From Nymphaea colorata (lineage: Eukaryota; Streptophyta; Magnoliopsida; Nymphaeales; Nymphaeaceae): 64,000 nucleotides of DNA. Location of the stretch: contig NC_045138.2 in assembly GCF_008831285.2 (NCBI RefSeq), forward strand, positions 41,097,115-41,161,114, given 5' to 3'. Position numbers and translations under genes: made by a program. How positions within the stretch are numbered: the first letter of the stretch is position 1; the number at the start of each line of letters is the position of its first letter. The notes beneath the pieces are model-generated. The model was not told the DNA's origin and ran no database searches. It saw only the letters and a program-made list of their open reading frames with translations. Of the stretch, positions 44,045-55,425 are shown piece after piece.

Positions 44045-47030
44045 GATGGTAAAACCCCGACCATTTGAGTAAGAGACAAAAAAAGAGACATATTGAAATT
44101 AATTATTAAAAATATATTTTTGAAATCTAACCATATGATTTTTTATGTCAAACATATATCAACTTAGTTGTTTTTTTACTTAAATAATGTTTTTTTTAAT
44201 AGTAAAAAAATGATCGGCTCTTACAACATCAAAATTTTACTAGTATAAAGACCAAATTTTTTTACAAAAATGATTTGAACTAAAGACTATTTATAGAATG
44301 TTTATAAACACATTAGAAGGTTCATATTTCGTTTAAAACACTTCTTAACATAAATTTTAAGAGATCTGATTTTTATCCTTTACGTACGTGGTTTGGTACC
44401 TACTAAATGCGTAGAAGCTGGACCCTTTATGCATTACGATTAATGATTTTGATCATCAATTTAATTTGACTAATTGGGATAACAAGAAAGGCGTTTCACC
44501 AGATGCTATGCTCCCCATATTTACAAAATGATCCGACGCTCCATTACAAGAAACATTTAAAAAAGAAAAAAAAACCGGAGGTCGAGGAAGCAATAGGTGG
44601 CCGGCCAGGTGGCGCCGTGGCGGCAGGCCATCACCTCCCCCCGGCCGGACATTGCCGCCGGGACGGCCAATGGGGCATTGCCGGCAGCGAAGAGCCCCGG
44701 GCGCGGCGCCGGCTGGCTATCGCCGGACGACGCCGGAATTTTTTTCCCTTAAAACAAGATTGCAACGTCCCATCAAAAAGGTGAAAAGCTCCAGCATTGT
44801 ACCATCTGGCATAGGAAGAGCTTCTCGACTCTACAAGAGAACACATAATGACATAAAGTCTTGTCATGTTCGACGTTGGTATTGGTGCCTACCACATGGT
44901 CTCGACCTATTTTTTATTTTTCATTAAAAATCATAAAACTAATTTAAAAATTAATAAAGAAAAGAAAAACAGGTCAAAGCCACAGCAATAATTTTGTCAA
45001 ATGACGCGAAGCTTAGGTGTGAAAGTGTGCTTTTAAAATTTTTCCTATAAAAAATAAATGCAAGCTCCAACAGTATAAATACACCACAACTGTCAAATTC
45101 AAATATTGAGTAGCACCGTTACTTGGTCTTTTCCTTTTGAAGTACCAACACGTGTATGAAGTCAATTTTTGTTCATAATGGAAGACAAAATATTATGTTT
45201 ACATCTTTCTAAAAATTCATTTAAAACTTATTTCTTATGTCAATAGATTATCTGAATACTGCCCATTTACATAAACCTGATTATAAGATTTATTTCTTCC
45301 GTAAGCCTATTTATAAGATATAATCTTAGATAATAAGAGATTAAAGAAGAACTTACGATGATAAATAAGCATTATTTTCAAATAAGCTAAACAAAAATAT
45401 AAACAGGAGACAGAAAAGGAGAGGGGATCACCTTCTGCTAAAGCGCGAGCTCGAGTCAGTGAAGTAAATGGTATGGTTGACCTGATCGATGTCGAGATGG
45501 TTGGTGAAGCGGAAGGGCTCGCCGTCGGTCTCGACGGCGAGCTGAGTCGCAGCGCCGCCGCCCTCGCCCACCACCAGCAGGCCGAAGTAGGCGTCCGCCA
45601 CGTACAGGTCGCCGGTGGCCTCGTGAAACTGCAGCCCCAGCGGCCGCCCGCACACCTCCTCATCCCCCATCACCTCCCCCTTCAGATCACACCTTTCCCT
45701 GTTCCTGCACCACCACCACCACATTGTTCCTCAATTCAATTACTTTCGAAACTTAAATAGAGTGTCACATGATTATGACGACGACAATATACATAATTAG
45801 TAGATCCCTTAGGTAGGTCAGGGATAAAAACCACCTTTTACACAATCCAAACGTTTAGATGTCATCTTTAGATGAGAAAAAATATATATTGGATTAATAT
45901 TTTTTATGTCTCATATTCTATAATAATAATAAAAAAATCCACCGCTCTTATAACATTAACATTTTGCCAGGAAAAAAGTTTAACAAAATCTATAAAACAT
46001 TTCGAACTAATACTTGTTTTATGCTGAATTAGTGTTTATAAAAGAGGTTTTATTTTTGTCACTCATCTAACTGGTGGCCTAGGATACATCAAGTGCGTCT
46101 ATATATATATATATATATAACGTGATAACCGTATCATGTCTCCCCAAACGTTATCAACATCTTCGTATGGTCTTCCCTGCTTTAGAAGTTCACATCATGA
46201 GTCCCTACTTTTTCAGCCATTCATGGGTAATGAATTTAAAGCAATTCATTTAATAAACTAACATAGTAACATAAGTATGTACTGGAAAAGAAAAGAAAAA
46301 TGGACACACTTAAATGTCTTAGTCTCGACCATCTCATTGTAGTAAACTGCTGATCACGATGAAGACAAAAGGAAAACATTTTTCTTAATACATAAATGTT
46401 GTAAACGAACTTGCTAGCTGCCGCAATGTGGGAACTAATTTATCATATATATATGGAGAGCAGAGGCCGAGCAGTTAAGAGAGCCCTTCCTTCATTTCGT
46501 TCCAATTTTAATAAGATTGAAGTTTAAATTAAGACAAGAGAGTGAGAGCATGTGGTCATTAATTATCATCATTGAACATTTGACGGGAAAGATCTAGTGG
46601 CGCTGTAGAGGGAAAGATTTCAAAGCTAGAATCATGATCGAGGACCATTATGCACAGAACAAACAAAGGAGAGTAGAGAGATAGAGGGAGAGAGACGGAC
46701 GGGGGTTGCTCACCAATAAGGAGAAACGGTGGCGAAGTCCTCCCAGCCACGGGCCGCACCTCCCCAACGCAGAATCCGGCCATCGGCGACGCCGGTGTAC
46801 GGCCCCCGTCCCTCGGCGTCGAACGCCAAGCTCTCCGGGCCGGTCGTGCCGTTGAGGTGCAGGAGCTCGGCGCCGTGCAGCACGTCGCGAGCACGGCCCC
46901 CGAACGTAGTCCCGGCGGCGGCGGCGGCTCCGGTCGAGGAGGACCGCGGAGGGCCGATGTCCGGGTTTAGAGTGAGAAAGATGGAGAAGAAAGCAAGCGC
47001 GGCTGCGGAGACGATGATTCCCGATCTCAT
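41539..47030 (-). CDS. Strictosidine-synthase-like protein
   Basis: Three exons, 47030-46714, 45704-45432 and 42106-41539, join in phase (TG|G and AG|A) with GT..AG introns of 1,009 and 3,325 nt, giving 385 residues. Residues 2-21 (RSGIIVSAAALAFFSIFLTL) form a signal peptide or membrane anchor, so the protein probably enters the secretory pathway. GPESLAFDAEGRGPYTGVADG and CGRPLGLQFHEATGDLYVAD are typical six-bladed beta-propeller strands. The family signature KRNSAGEFWVALHGRKGPL is near residue 290 and LWVGSVIMPYAGLYKL ends the chain. True strictosidine synthases condense tryptamine and secologanin; most plant members of this family lack that activity and their reactions are unknown, so no alkaloid role is claimed. 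The start at 47030 is chosen because the upstream in-frame ATG at 47162 lies only about 20 bp from the TATA box and would bury the signal segment. Confidence 0.92.
42140..42770. repeat. Dispersed GC-ended non-autonomous element, copy 2
   Basis: Left edge GTGCTGGAGCCAGAAATTTT followed by AGCTAAGGGGC, A/T-rich interior, right edge GGCCACGGTCTAGGCCGGCC and TTTCCGCCCCTGATTGCAC. The edges resemble those of copies elsewhere in the window. The left GGAGCCAG and right CCGCCCC edges suggest imperfect terminal inverted repeats. Confidence 0.4.
43990..44044. repeat. Compound (AT)n(AG)n microsatellite
   Basis: About 32 bp of AT repeats followed by about 22 bp of AG repeats. Confidence 0.9.
44090..44390. 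repeat. AT-rich dispersed element, copy 1
   Basis: Contains AATAGTAAAAAAATGATCGG followed by CTCTTACAACATCAAAATTTT. Related cores occur at 45860-46060 (AATCCACCGCTCTTATAACAT) and, inverted, at 59480-59545 (TGTTATAAGAGCCATCCATT). Non-coding; probably a small transposon family. Confidence 0.4.
44578..44745. other. GC-rich island inside an AT-rich intron
   Basis: About 170 bp with very high GC content (runs such as GGTGGCCGGCCAGGTGGCGC) in an AT-rich intron. It begins just after an A-rich run and ends at TTTTTTTCCC. It is open in several frames only because of its base composition. It is probably imported sequence. No domain is recognisable. Confidence 0.75.
45860..46130. repeat. AT-rich dispersed element, copy 2
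   Basis: Shares its core with the copy at 44090-44390, and ends with an (AT)n run near 46101-46119. It lies in intron 1 (45705-46713) of the strictosidine-synthase-like gene. Confidence 0.4.
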
Positions 47031-47180
47031 CTTTCTCCCAATCTCTTCACCCTCTCTCCCTTCTTTCTCACCTCTCCTCGGAAATGGCGTCGTCTCGACG
47101 ATCCCGGCAAACTCCACACAGTTTTGCTCAGAAGCAATAAAGGAGTCGCGAAAGGACACCATCTCCCATCGCAGCCTCCA

Positions 47181-47188
47181 TATTTATA
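47181..47188 (-). promoter_or_regulatory. TATA box of the strictosidine-synthase-like gene
   Basis: TATAAATA on the minus strand, about 150 bp before the ATG at 47030. It predicts a start of transcription near 47155 and a leader of about 125 nt. Confidence 0.6.
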
Positions 47189-47189
47189 G

Positions 47190-49006
47190 CCGTCCCTTTT
47201 ACCATTCCCAGTAGTCCTTTCCTTCTAAATTATTCAGAAAGTAGTGTTCATATTTTCTTGTTTTACTATTTAATCACAAAAAGTCAAAAACTAGTTGATA
47301 AAAACTCACCGTATACATATCAAAAGAATTAATATTATCTATGAGTAAGAAACATTTTAAAGCTTATAAAAACTTAGAAAAGATAGCACCCTTGTATTTG
47401 TCAATGAATTGAACTGATTAGTTACTAATTTGATTCGATTGGCCGACTTGACCGAATTTTACGAGTGGTTGCGACACCGATTCTCCCGAGTGCATAATTT
47501 AGACCAGTGTTATCAGAACCGGTTTATGAGCCGAATCGATCGTCATGAGGCCGCCGATTCGGTGATCGGCCAATTCATCCATTCGGTTGAATTGGTTGGA
47601 ATTAGTTAAAAAAAAAAAAACAATTTATCAATTCAAAAATCAGTTAATAATATGAAATACTTAAAATATTAAAAATATTCAAGAACCACTAGATGGCACT
47701 CTTGAATCAGTTATAGAATCAAATCCGTGGTTTGCCACTTACTACATTCAGATCGGCTTATGCATGCAAGTTTTTGCCAGTTGAACTCGAATCTATTCGA
47801 GTCAAGGTAGAGACCTGCATGGGCCCTGGCTCCACTTCAATTTTTCTTTTTAATTTACGTATAATTTTTAAAAAACTTCACGTGTTTTATATAAAAATTT
47901 AAAGAAATGATATTTCAATCATAGTCAAAATATAAAAACTTTAATTCGACCCGCTTCATGAAAAAATTTCTAACTCCTCCCCATGATCTTGTGGTGTATT
48001 TAACTGTGGAGTTGATTCATGCATATACAAACTGCCACACCTTGCTCAATAAAATATTTGAAGTCTCCCTTGCACATCGATGCTTATAATTTATTTTGGT
48101 AAGAAGCATGTGTTATCCTTTGTGGACCTCATGCTTGAGACTACTTAAATATGACTCTAATACCAAAACTGCAATAATTAAGCTTAAAATTTGTTCAAAG
48201 TTAGGGTTTATGTCTTTTGTCATTGCTCAAAAGAAACATGAATCGATTAAAAAACATGGCCCATTTATTAATCAAAATGCTTCGTATAGTAAAGTATTCT
48301 GAGGACCTTTTCATACACTTGAAACAATTTTAGTATAAATTATTTCCCGATATTGTGATCGTCAACATCAAGACAACCTGTAGGTAGCTAATTTAAGTTG
48401 ATCGAGAACAAAAAAAAAATAATACTCCGAAGTTGTATCTTATATCTTACAAAATCCGAAATTAGGAGGACCCCTTATGAAATCAAACAACTGATCTAAT
48501 CACTGTTTTCTATAGTTAATTGCATGCAATTAGTGCTTCCTGGTTTTAGTGAGGGGCCAATTATCATGCACACTCATCAAGAATTATTTTATCGTTAAAA
48601 TTCAAGATGCTAACGGGATTCTTCAAAAAAGTATCTTGCTTTAAAAACATCTCCCACTGTCGAATCTTAACCATGACGCCAAACTCCTTTCTCGTTTTTA
48701 ATACGGTGGGTTTTATTTTAGAGTGGACTTTGCCATAGGTTTACTGACAAATCAATGCCTCCTGACATAGAAATATTATCATACATGAGTATTAATTTAT
48801 ATAATTAATTCACAAAATTGTCATCTCCCACCAAGGTTGACAATGGACCCTTGCTGCATAGAGCTGTCATCTTTTCTATTATTATCTTTTAATATAATAA
48901 TTATTTTGATATAACAATAATAAGCATGCACAAACTATTTATAATATTACCCTATATCGAAAACGATAATGCGCCCTTTACTCACGTCATTGTGACAATG
49001 ATTTTG

Positions 49007-49051
<45 letters not shown>

Positions 49052-49320
49052 CTTGATGTCAAAATGTTGTTGAATAGCTAAAAATTTAAATTATGTCATT
49101 GAAAGTACCATAGCTCATTGTTAAAAGTGTGGTGCTTCAAAAGTTCATGTATTGAAGATTGTATGAAACTATTAAAGGTTTATAAAATGGGTTGTTTTAA
49201 ATAGTTGGTTGTCTTGGTTCTTTATTTATTTTTTCTTTTCTTTTTTGAGAACCGAAATTACTAAGAGAGAGGCAGGTTGGGATTTGGTGGACCAAGAGCC
49301 TAAGCTCAATGGGGGTCGAG
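47190..49320. other. Intergenic, AT-rich, with repeat fragments
   Basis: The segment 47400-47600 has repeated GAATCGG/CCGATTCGG words and resembles one near 56640-56720. 47815-47990 resembles the dispersed GC-ended family. An (AT)n run lies at 49008-49046. A stretch near 49150-49340 with GGCAGGTTGGGATTTGGTGG resembles one near 43230-43375 (GGCAGGTTGAGATCCGTCG). No gene is supported. Confidence 0.5.
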
Positions 49321-49983
49321 TCGTTATAGTGGTATCATAACACGGTTCAACACACAAACCAATTGTCCTATATATCTGGATGTGTATGTCATAAAAGAGT
49401 TTACAAAATTAGTTGTTGAAATAGTTGGTTGTAGTTCAAGTCGTTGTAAGGTATCAAAATATGATTCAACATGCATACCAGTTGTCCTATATATCTCTAG
49501 ATGCGTGTGCCATAAAAAGGGTTGATTGTAACATTCTAAAAGTTTAGTCTCGTATTGAAAATTATGTGATCCTATCAAGGGTTCACAAAATAAGTTGTTG
49601 AAATAGTGATTTCATTATGTGACACTACCAATGGTTTACAAAATAAGTTGTAGAAATAGTTGATTGTCATGATTTCATTATATGACACTATCAAGGGTTC
49701 ACAAAATAAATGGTCGAAATAGTTTATTGTCTTGGTTTCATTATGTAACACTATCAAGGGTTCACAAAATAAGTTGTTGAAATAGTTGATTGTTCTGCTT
49801 TCATTATGTGACACTATCAAGGGTTCACAAAATAAGTTGTTGAAATAGTTGATTGTTCTGATCTCGTTATGTGACACTATCAAAGGTTTACAAAATAAGT
49901 TGTTGAAATAATTGTTTGTCATGATTTCATTATGTGACACTATCAAGTGTTCACAAAATAAGTTATTGAAATAGTTGATTGTC
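49321..49983. repeat. 63-bp tandem repeat, left part, with a related degenerate start
   Basis: Units with TGTGACACTATCAAGGGTTC, ACAAAATAAGTTGTTGAAAT and AGTTGATTGTCATGATTTC recur with an exact 63-bp period: GACACTA-type anchors at 49621, 49684, 49747, 49810, 49873 and 49936. 49321-49570 holds more diverged, longer units. Because 63 is 21 codons, the minus strand stays open over 138 codons as a 21-residue repeat (NYFNNLFCEPLIVSHNE). This is a by-product of the period, not evidence for a protein. The array continues at 55426 beyond the LINE. Confidence 0.92.
49966..49983. repeat. Left target-site duplication of the LINE
   Basis: TTGAAATAGTTGATTGTC, identical to 55426-55443. The target is a tandem repeat, so part of the identity could pre-date the insertion. 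Confidence 0.75.
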
Positions 49984-50079
49984 CGCAACAACCCTGCGGG
50001 GGAAAGGCCCCTAACCTTTTATTCCAACAAAAAAGGAAAATATGTACAACAAAAATGGACAGTCACTCTACCCTACGGG

Positions 50080-51700
50080 CTAGAGCGAGCTAGGAAAGGA
50101 AAAAATAACCAAGATTACACCAAAAGTTACGGAACTAAAACTACAATGATTTAGCAAAAAGAGACAAATATCATGAGCAGGTTGTTGTTGCAGAATTTGT
50201 ACTTGATGCAATAAGTTGCTGTAATAGTTGAGCCAATTGTGGAAGGGCCGACATCCTTGAATCATGGTCTGGAGTCTTCTAATCCAATGCTTGTTGTTAG
50301 AAATCAGTAAAATTTTCTGAAATGTCTTCAAACCACCACTCATCAAGAGCTGACGAATGATAGAGTCCTCAGGTAGATCATTGTTGACCTCCCACCAAGC
50401 TACACCTTGGTCAAGATGCAAACATTTCGAATCTTTAAGCAAAAAGGCGACCAGCTGTCTGTCGTCAGAAGCAACAGATGCGACTTGCAGGCAAGCTTGG
50501 TCAGTTACAATACACGGGCATTTATCAGGAACAATTCCCGTACTCAACCAAACATGTAGGTCTCTTTTGTCCTCGCCAGAGTTCCTCAAGATAGCATAGA
50601 AGCAATCAACATAGACCCGCCAAACAGTATAAGAGTTTTGTTGAGGAGACGATGTATCTTCTTTATGGATTCTTGAATTGCGCCTGCACCAAATTCTCCA
50701 AAGAATGATGTGAAAACAGATATCTTAACACTTCATAAGTCAACCTCTTTTGAAGCTACAAGAGAACCAACGTTTTAGCTCCGTAACAATAGTGTGTTGG
50801 GGGTGTAATTTCTCCTGAATTGAAAGTTATGAATTCTCAAATTTTAGAGGAGTGCAAGAAAAAGAACAGAACATGGTAAGCAGACTCTTCACTCTTTAGA
50901 CAAAGAGCACATCTGTTAGCCAAAGAGATGCCACTTTTCTTTTGTCGATCGAAGGTAGGGAGACAATCACTGCACGCCAGCCAAACAAACCACTGCACTC
51001 TAGGTTGGGTCTAGGGAGACCAGATCAAATTTCTCCAAAGCTCATCGTCATATTTCTGTTTCACCGCCTCCCACACGTCAGACGTTTTGATGTTAGAGGC
51101 ATGAGCGTCCAAAGAAGGAGGTCCTCCTGCGAGTGTAAGTTAAGTCTCTCTATCCCCACTAGGGAAAGAAATTCCTTGAAGTTGTGTAGAATAGGCAAGT
51201 CAAAGTCAAAGACCTAAAACTTCATGGATAACTCAAAGGCAGATCTTTCTGAAGAATTCAAGTGGACAATGAGAGAGAAACAACCCCAGTTATCCGTCCA
51301 AAAATGAATGGCGCCGATACCAACAGACCACCTGACATGATCTTTGATTTGAATCCAGCTTTTCCCAACACCTTTGAGGAACCAAGACTCCTATTTAGGG
51401 CGCTTTAAGGTCCAGAGACTGTAGAAAGATAGATATTTCTTCCTCGTAAAGCTCGCCCAAGGAACCTCATCCTGGCATATGTGCAGCGTGATGCGATAGA
51501 TACAAGCTTTGTTCCAATCAGCAAGAAGTTGCAGCCCAACACTCCCTTCCAACATCGGGCGGCAAAGAGTCTTCCAGGCAACCAAGTGCACACCTATCCT
51601 AGTTTCTTGGCTGCTTCAAAGGAAATTAGCCATAGTAGCTTCAAGTTTATGTTGAATAGACTTAGGGAGCATAAAGATAGAGCACCAATAGCCAATGATG
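50080..51700 (-). pseudogene. LINE ORF2 C-terminal region with zf-RVT-like segment
   Basis: Broken frames carry GVHLVAWKTLCRPMLEGSVG and LLADWNKACIYRI, followed by a GIGAIHFWTDNW-like segment in another frame. These are typical of the region after the reverse transcriptase in plant LINEs. The final open frame (50589-50080) has no further recognisable motif. Confidence 0.7.
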
Positions 51701-51777
51701 CTTAAGAGGACATACCTAATCAAGCAAAGATGCCCTGCATAAGAAAGAAGCTTAAAAGACCAAAGCGAAAGTTTCTT

Positions 51778-53300
51778 TTATACCTTCGGAACTAGAGAGG
51801 CACATAAGTTGTCCTGCATATTACCTACAAAAAGGAGGACACCCAAATAAGTAAGAGAAAGAGAACCTTGAAGCCAATCTGAGTTGCCGATGAAGGAAAG
51901 AGGAGTTCTTTGTTCCCCAAAGGAGATCGCATGAGATTTATGAGGGTTAACACTTAAACCAAAAAGAAAGCTTAAGGGCCTCATGAGCATGCATAACCTC
52001 ATTGTAAGAACGATGTTCACCTCTAGAGAAAAAGATAAGATCATCAGCAAAGGTGAGAAGAGAAGGGCAAACTCCTACTCGAGAGATATAGGGGGGGGGG
52101 GGGGGCAAGGAACCATTCCAACGCCTATACTTTAAACTCTTAGAGAATTCTTTCATGACAACAAGGAAAAGATACAGAGACATGGGGTCCCCCTACCTCA
52201 AGCCTCTGCGCATGAGGTGAAAGTTACTAGGAACACCATCAATGAGGACAACAAAATAAGCAGATGAGACACACGTTATAACTCAGTTAACCCATGGTAA
52301 GCTGAAGCCCAAGTCGATAAGAACGTTCTTAAGAAAAACCCAGTTAACCTTGTCATAAGCTTTGGAGAAATCAATTTTAAAACAATTATTACTTTGACAC
52401 AGACCCTCAAGAGAGTGAATACATTCATGAGTAAAGATAATATTCTCTGTGATAGAACGTCCTGGAAGGAATGCACCTTGGTCATTACTAATGACTTTCT
52501 GCAGGCAATTTTTCATGCGAAAGAAGATGAATTTAGATATAATCTTGTACATGACATTGCATAAGGCAATAGGTTGGAGATCATCAACTTTGCACATACC
52601 ATTTTTTTTTGGAAATGAGAGCAATGTAATTACGATTAATTTTCTTAACCAATTTCCCAATGGCGAGGAAGTTGTTAATAACCAGCAGTAAATCATGGCC
52701 TACAATGCTCAAATGGTGTTGATAGAATGGAGCGGGGAAACCATTCGGCCCCATAGCACTATTCCATTTCATGGAGAAAACCACACGTTTCACCTTGCCA
52801 AGAGTCACTGGGAGAAGTAAGGTGGCATTATCTTCTAACAACAATCTAGGGCAGTCAGCCCTCTTATTCAGGCAGCAACCAGAGCCATCCTCAGAACCAA
52901 GAAGAGCACAGAAAAAATCATCACAGATAGATCTAATGTGGTTCGCATCGTTAATTCTTGTTCCCTCATGTTCCAAGGCAGATAAGGAATTCTTCGTTCG
53001 ACGGCCTTTGACAATTGCTTGGTAATAATTCGTATTGCGGTCGCCCTATGCCAGCCACTTGACTCGAGCTCTTTGCCTCCATAAGCTGTCTTCCTCTTCA
53101 AAGGAAGCTTGCAACTCTTCGCGAAGAAGCTTCTCATAATTCATGTCATTAACAGTAGAAGCCAGTTCAAGAGATTGGACTTTGTCAAGCTCTTCCCTTA
53201 AAGCTTTGATACGGAGTGAAATGTCGCCCACACAACTCCTAGCCCAACTGAAAAGACTAGAACGAGTGAGTTCCAATTTCTTGATTACCCTCACCAGGGG
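51778..53300 (-). pseudogene. LINE ORF2 reverse transcriptase domain
   Basis: Motifs in order: LQPIALCNVMYKIISKF, NDQGAFLPGRSITENIIFTH, FKIDFSKAYDKVNW (motif A), SLYLFLVVMKEFS, then LLTFADDLIFFSRGEH with the catalytic FADD, and LSVNPHKSHAISF. Frame changes occur near 52280 and 52180, and a poly(G) run at 52091-52104 falls between motifs. The domain is decayed. Confidence 0.85.
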
Positions 53301-53363
53301 GCAGCCAAAAGCTCGCGAACTCCAAGCCTCTTGAACAGGGTCATTGCATTGTGGTCTTCTGGT

Positions 53364-54121
53364 TCAAAATTGAAAATATTTGAATTGAAAAGACTGAATA
53401 GCAGAGTTAGGAGTGAACAACATAGACACTTTCAGAGCAGAGTGGTCAGAGGTCAATCTAGGAAGGATCCGCAAATCAGTATAGCTGCCCCAAATAGCCT
53501 TCCAAACATTATTAATAAAACCCCAATCTAATCTACATAAAATTTCACTCGCACCTTGTCTGATATTGCTCCAAATAAACCTGTGATTAGGGTCAGACAG
53601 TAGAAACAAATGACAGTTAGAAACAAACCTATTAAAGGAAGAAAAAGAGTTCAGGTTGGAAGGGCGGCCAATTTTGTCTTGACTAATCAGCATGACATTG
53701 AAATCCCCTACTAAAAGAGTCGGGCCATGGAAATCAAATAAGATGTTCTGTAGAACCGTAAGTGCTCAAGCTCTTTCAACATAACGCGAGGGAAGATAAA
53801 TACCTCAACAAGGAACTTGACATGAGTCTGTTTGTCAGTGACCTCCAGAAGGATCCAATACATATTCATATTAAAGACTGAAATCGATAATTTTTGTGGT
53901 TTCCAACCATAGAAGACACGAACAATACCATCACACAAAACAACATTGGACAAGGTAGCATAAGAGCCAACGAGACCCGAGTTAATGTGGAGACGATCAA
54001 CATGAATGAGAGTGTAAAAAATGAAGAAACAATCAATGACCTCATGTTGTACAGTGAGAAGCATATTGTGCCTAGCAGAGTTTCTAGCTAGACCACGAAT
54101 ATTCCATGCTAAACACTTCAT
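53364..54121 (-). pseudogene. LINE ORF2 endonuclease domain
   Basis: ORF2 opens with MKCLAWNIRGLARNSARHNM, the usual start of plant LINE APE-type endonucleases. The C-terminal half lies in another frame and has FIWSNIRQGASEILCRLDWG and LPRLTSDHSALKV, with the conserved SDH. At least one frameshift separates the two halves. Confidence 0.82.
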
Positions 54122-54144
54122 TGAAGAGGGGAAGGAGAAGTTAC

Positions 54145-55350
54145 CTAGTTGGAAGGATTACCTTCACCACCACTATTAAGAATGTCATTGGTCTGAGAAG
54201 GTGAGCCGATTTCTGAAGAGCCCTCTACCTGGCAAAGACTCACGTGCTTATGCTTACTAGCTGGCCCCGATGGTTTCGGATCGATAAAACTGCGATTTAC
54301 AGTATCCTGAGCAGATTTCCTATGACCAGCCAGCCTGCTACCCCTCCCGCGACTATGAGTAATACCCCCTGCAGAAAACAAAAGTTGAAAGTCATCAGCT
54401 TGTACATCAACATTATGAACATCCTCTTGGCCATCAAAGGGAGCTTTAGCAATGGCTTGAGGATTGCGCTTAGGGGATGATGTGAAAGAGAAGCCAGAGG
54501 TATTTCAGTAGGCAGACTTTTGGTCTGGTAGAAGGGGTTAACCATACAGGTCTGGTTCTTAGTTTCAACCCTCATAATATCTTTACCCTTAACTCTCGTT
54601 ATAGTGGTGTCGATTCTAGGTGCTTGGTATGATAGCTACGTACGACCTCTATTAGTATGATCCTAAGGGGACGAGACGTCTTTGGTGGTCAAAGAGCTCT
54701 TCGTTGGATCCTTGTTGTTGTCGTCTAACTCCATTAGAGTCGTGAATTGATTCTTAGAAGTATGTAACCCCTTTTGTCCTTCCACATTAGGACCTTTGCT
54801 GGAGCTGAATGCCTTCATAGAGTCTTTGCCTTTGGCCGCCTCATGGAAATAAGTCTCTTGATTGTGGGATTCACGCTTGGGGCATTTATTGGGAGGATGA
54901 GAGTTGACACTGCAAAACCTGCAAAAACGTAATCTCCCCTCATAGATTAAGGATTGGGTGAGTGTATGGCTATCATTTAATACAAATTGAAATTCAGGAG
55001 GTAGTGGGGCACTAAAAGGAAGTTCAACTCTAGTTCTAGCAAAGCCCCCTCGATTAATGTCTGGTTTGATTGTCCATTTCCAAAAAATCACCCTGCAAAC
55101 CCTTGGCAATGCTGTTGAAGATTTGCGCAGTCCACATATTCGGAGGCAGATTTGGGAGTCGAATCCAAAGAGGGGCGGAAAGCTCAAGCGGCATGGTGAG
55201 GGGTTGTCCGAGCTGCCAACGGTGGGTAACAAGAGACATGCCCCCAACCCTCCAAGCTCATTTATGAAGAATGCATTGAAGTTGTTGTTCATCCTCGACC
55301 CGAATGAGAAAGATGCCACCAATGAGTATGGGGGAACACTCAGCACGCTT
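54145..55350 (-). pseudogene. LINE ORF1, zinc-knuckle protein remnant
   Basis: Contains PLWIRLPNLPPNMWTAQIF, like the DUF4283 RNA-binding region of plant LINE ORF1, in one frame. In another frame it has LRFCRFCSVNSHPPNKCPK, a CCHC zinc knuckle. A frameshift lies near 55080. The C-terminal part is in broken frames down to about 54145. Confidence 0.75.
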
Positions 55351-55425
55351 CACCAGCCAAAACCTTAGCAGAGCCTCTCTCTCCACAAGCCAAAACCCTT
55401 TTTGGAGGTTACTTGTCGTACCCTG

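Larger units (their letters stand above)
42107..45431 (-). other. Intron 2 of the strictosidine-synthase-like gene, rich in repeats
   Basis: This 3.3-kb intron holds a dispersed GC-edged element (42140-42770), an (AT)n(AG)n microsatellite (43990-44044), an AT-rich dispersed element (about 44090-44390) and a GC-rich island (44578-44745). No other gene is visible. Confidence 0.65.
49984..55425 (-). mobile_element. L1-type LINE retrotransposon, nearly full length but decayed
   Basis: A 5,442-bp element on the minus strand with an 18-bp flanking duplication. In transcription order it has a leader (from 55425), an ORF1 with an RNA-binding-type domain and a CCHC zinc knuckle (about 55350-54150), then ORF2 starting at 54121 with endonuclease, reverse transcriptase and a Zn-binding C-terminal region (to about 50080). 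The 3' end reads GGGTTGTTGCGG, without a long A tail. ORF2 is split over several frames and has stops, so the copy is inactive. The full layout and order match plant L1-clade elements. Confidence 0.92.

Noticed and set aside
44503-44927. Overlapping open frames in the GC-rich island
   Set aside because: Several frames on both strands are open at once because of high GC content and rare stop codons. None has a domain or splice partner.
49321-49983. Regularly spaced repeats that might suggest a CRISPR-like array
   Set aside because: The repeat unit is continuous with no unique spacers, and the window is plant nuclear DNA.
49575-49991. A 138-codon repetitive open frame that could be read as a repeat protein
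   Set aside because: It is an effect of the exact 63-bp period of a tandem DNA repeat that is cut by a LINE. No promoter, ATG context or non-repeat domain supports a protein.
52448-53334. Plus-strand open frames opposite the LINE reverse transcriptase
   Set aside because: They are shadows of the minus-strand reverse transcriptase and contain no motif of their own.
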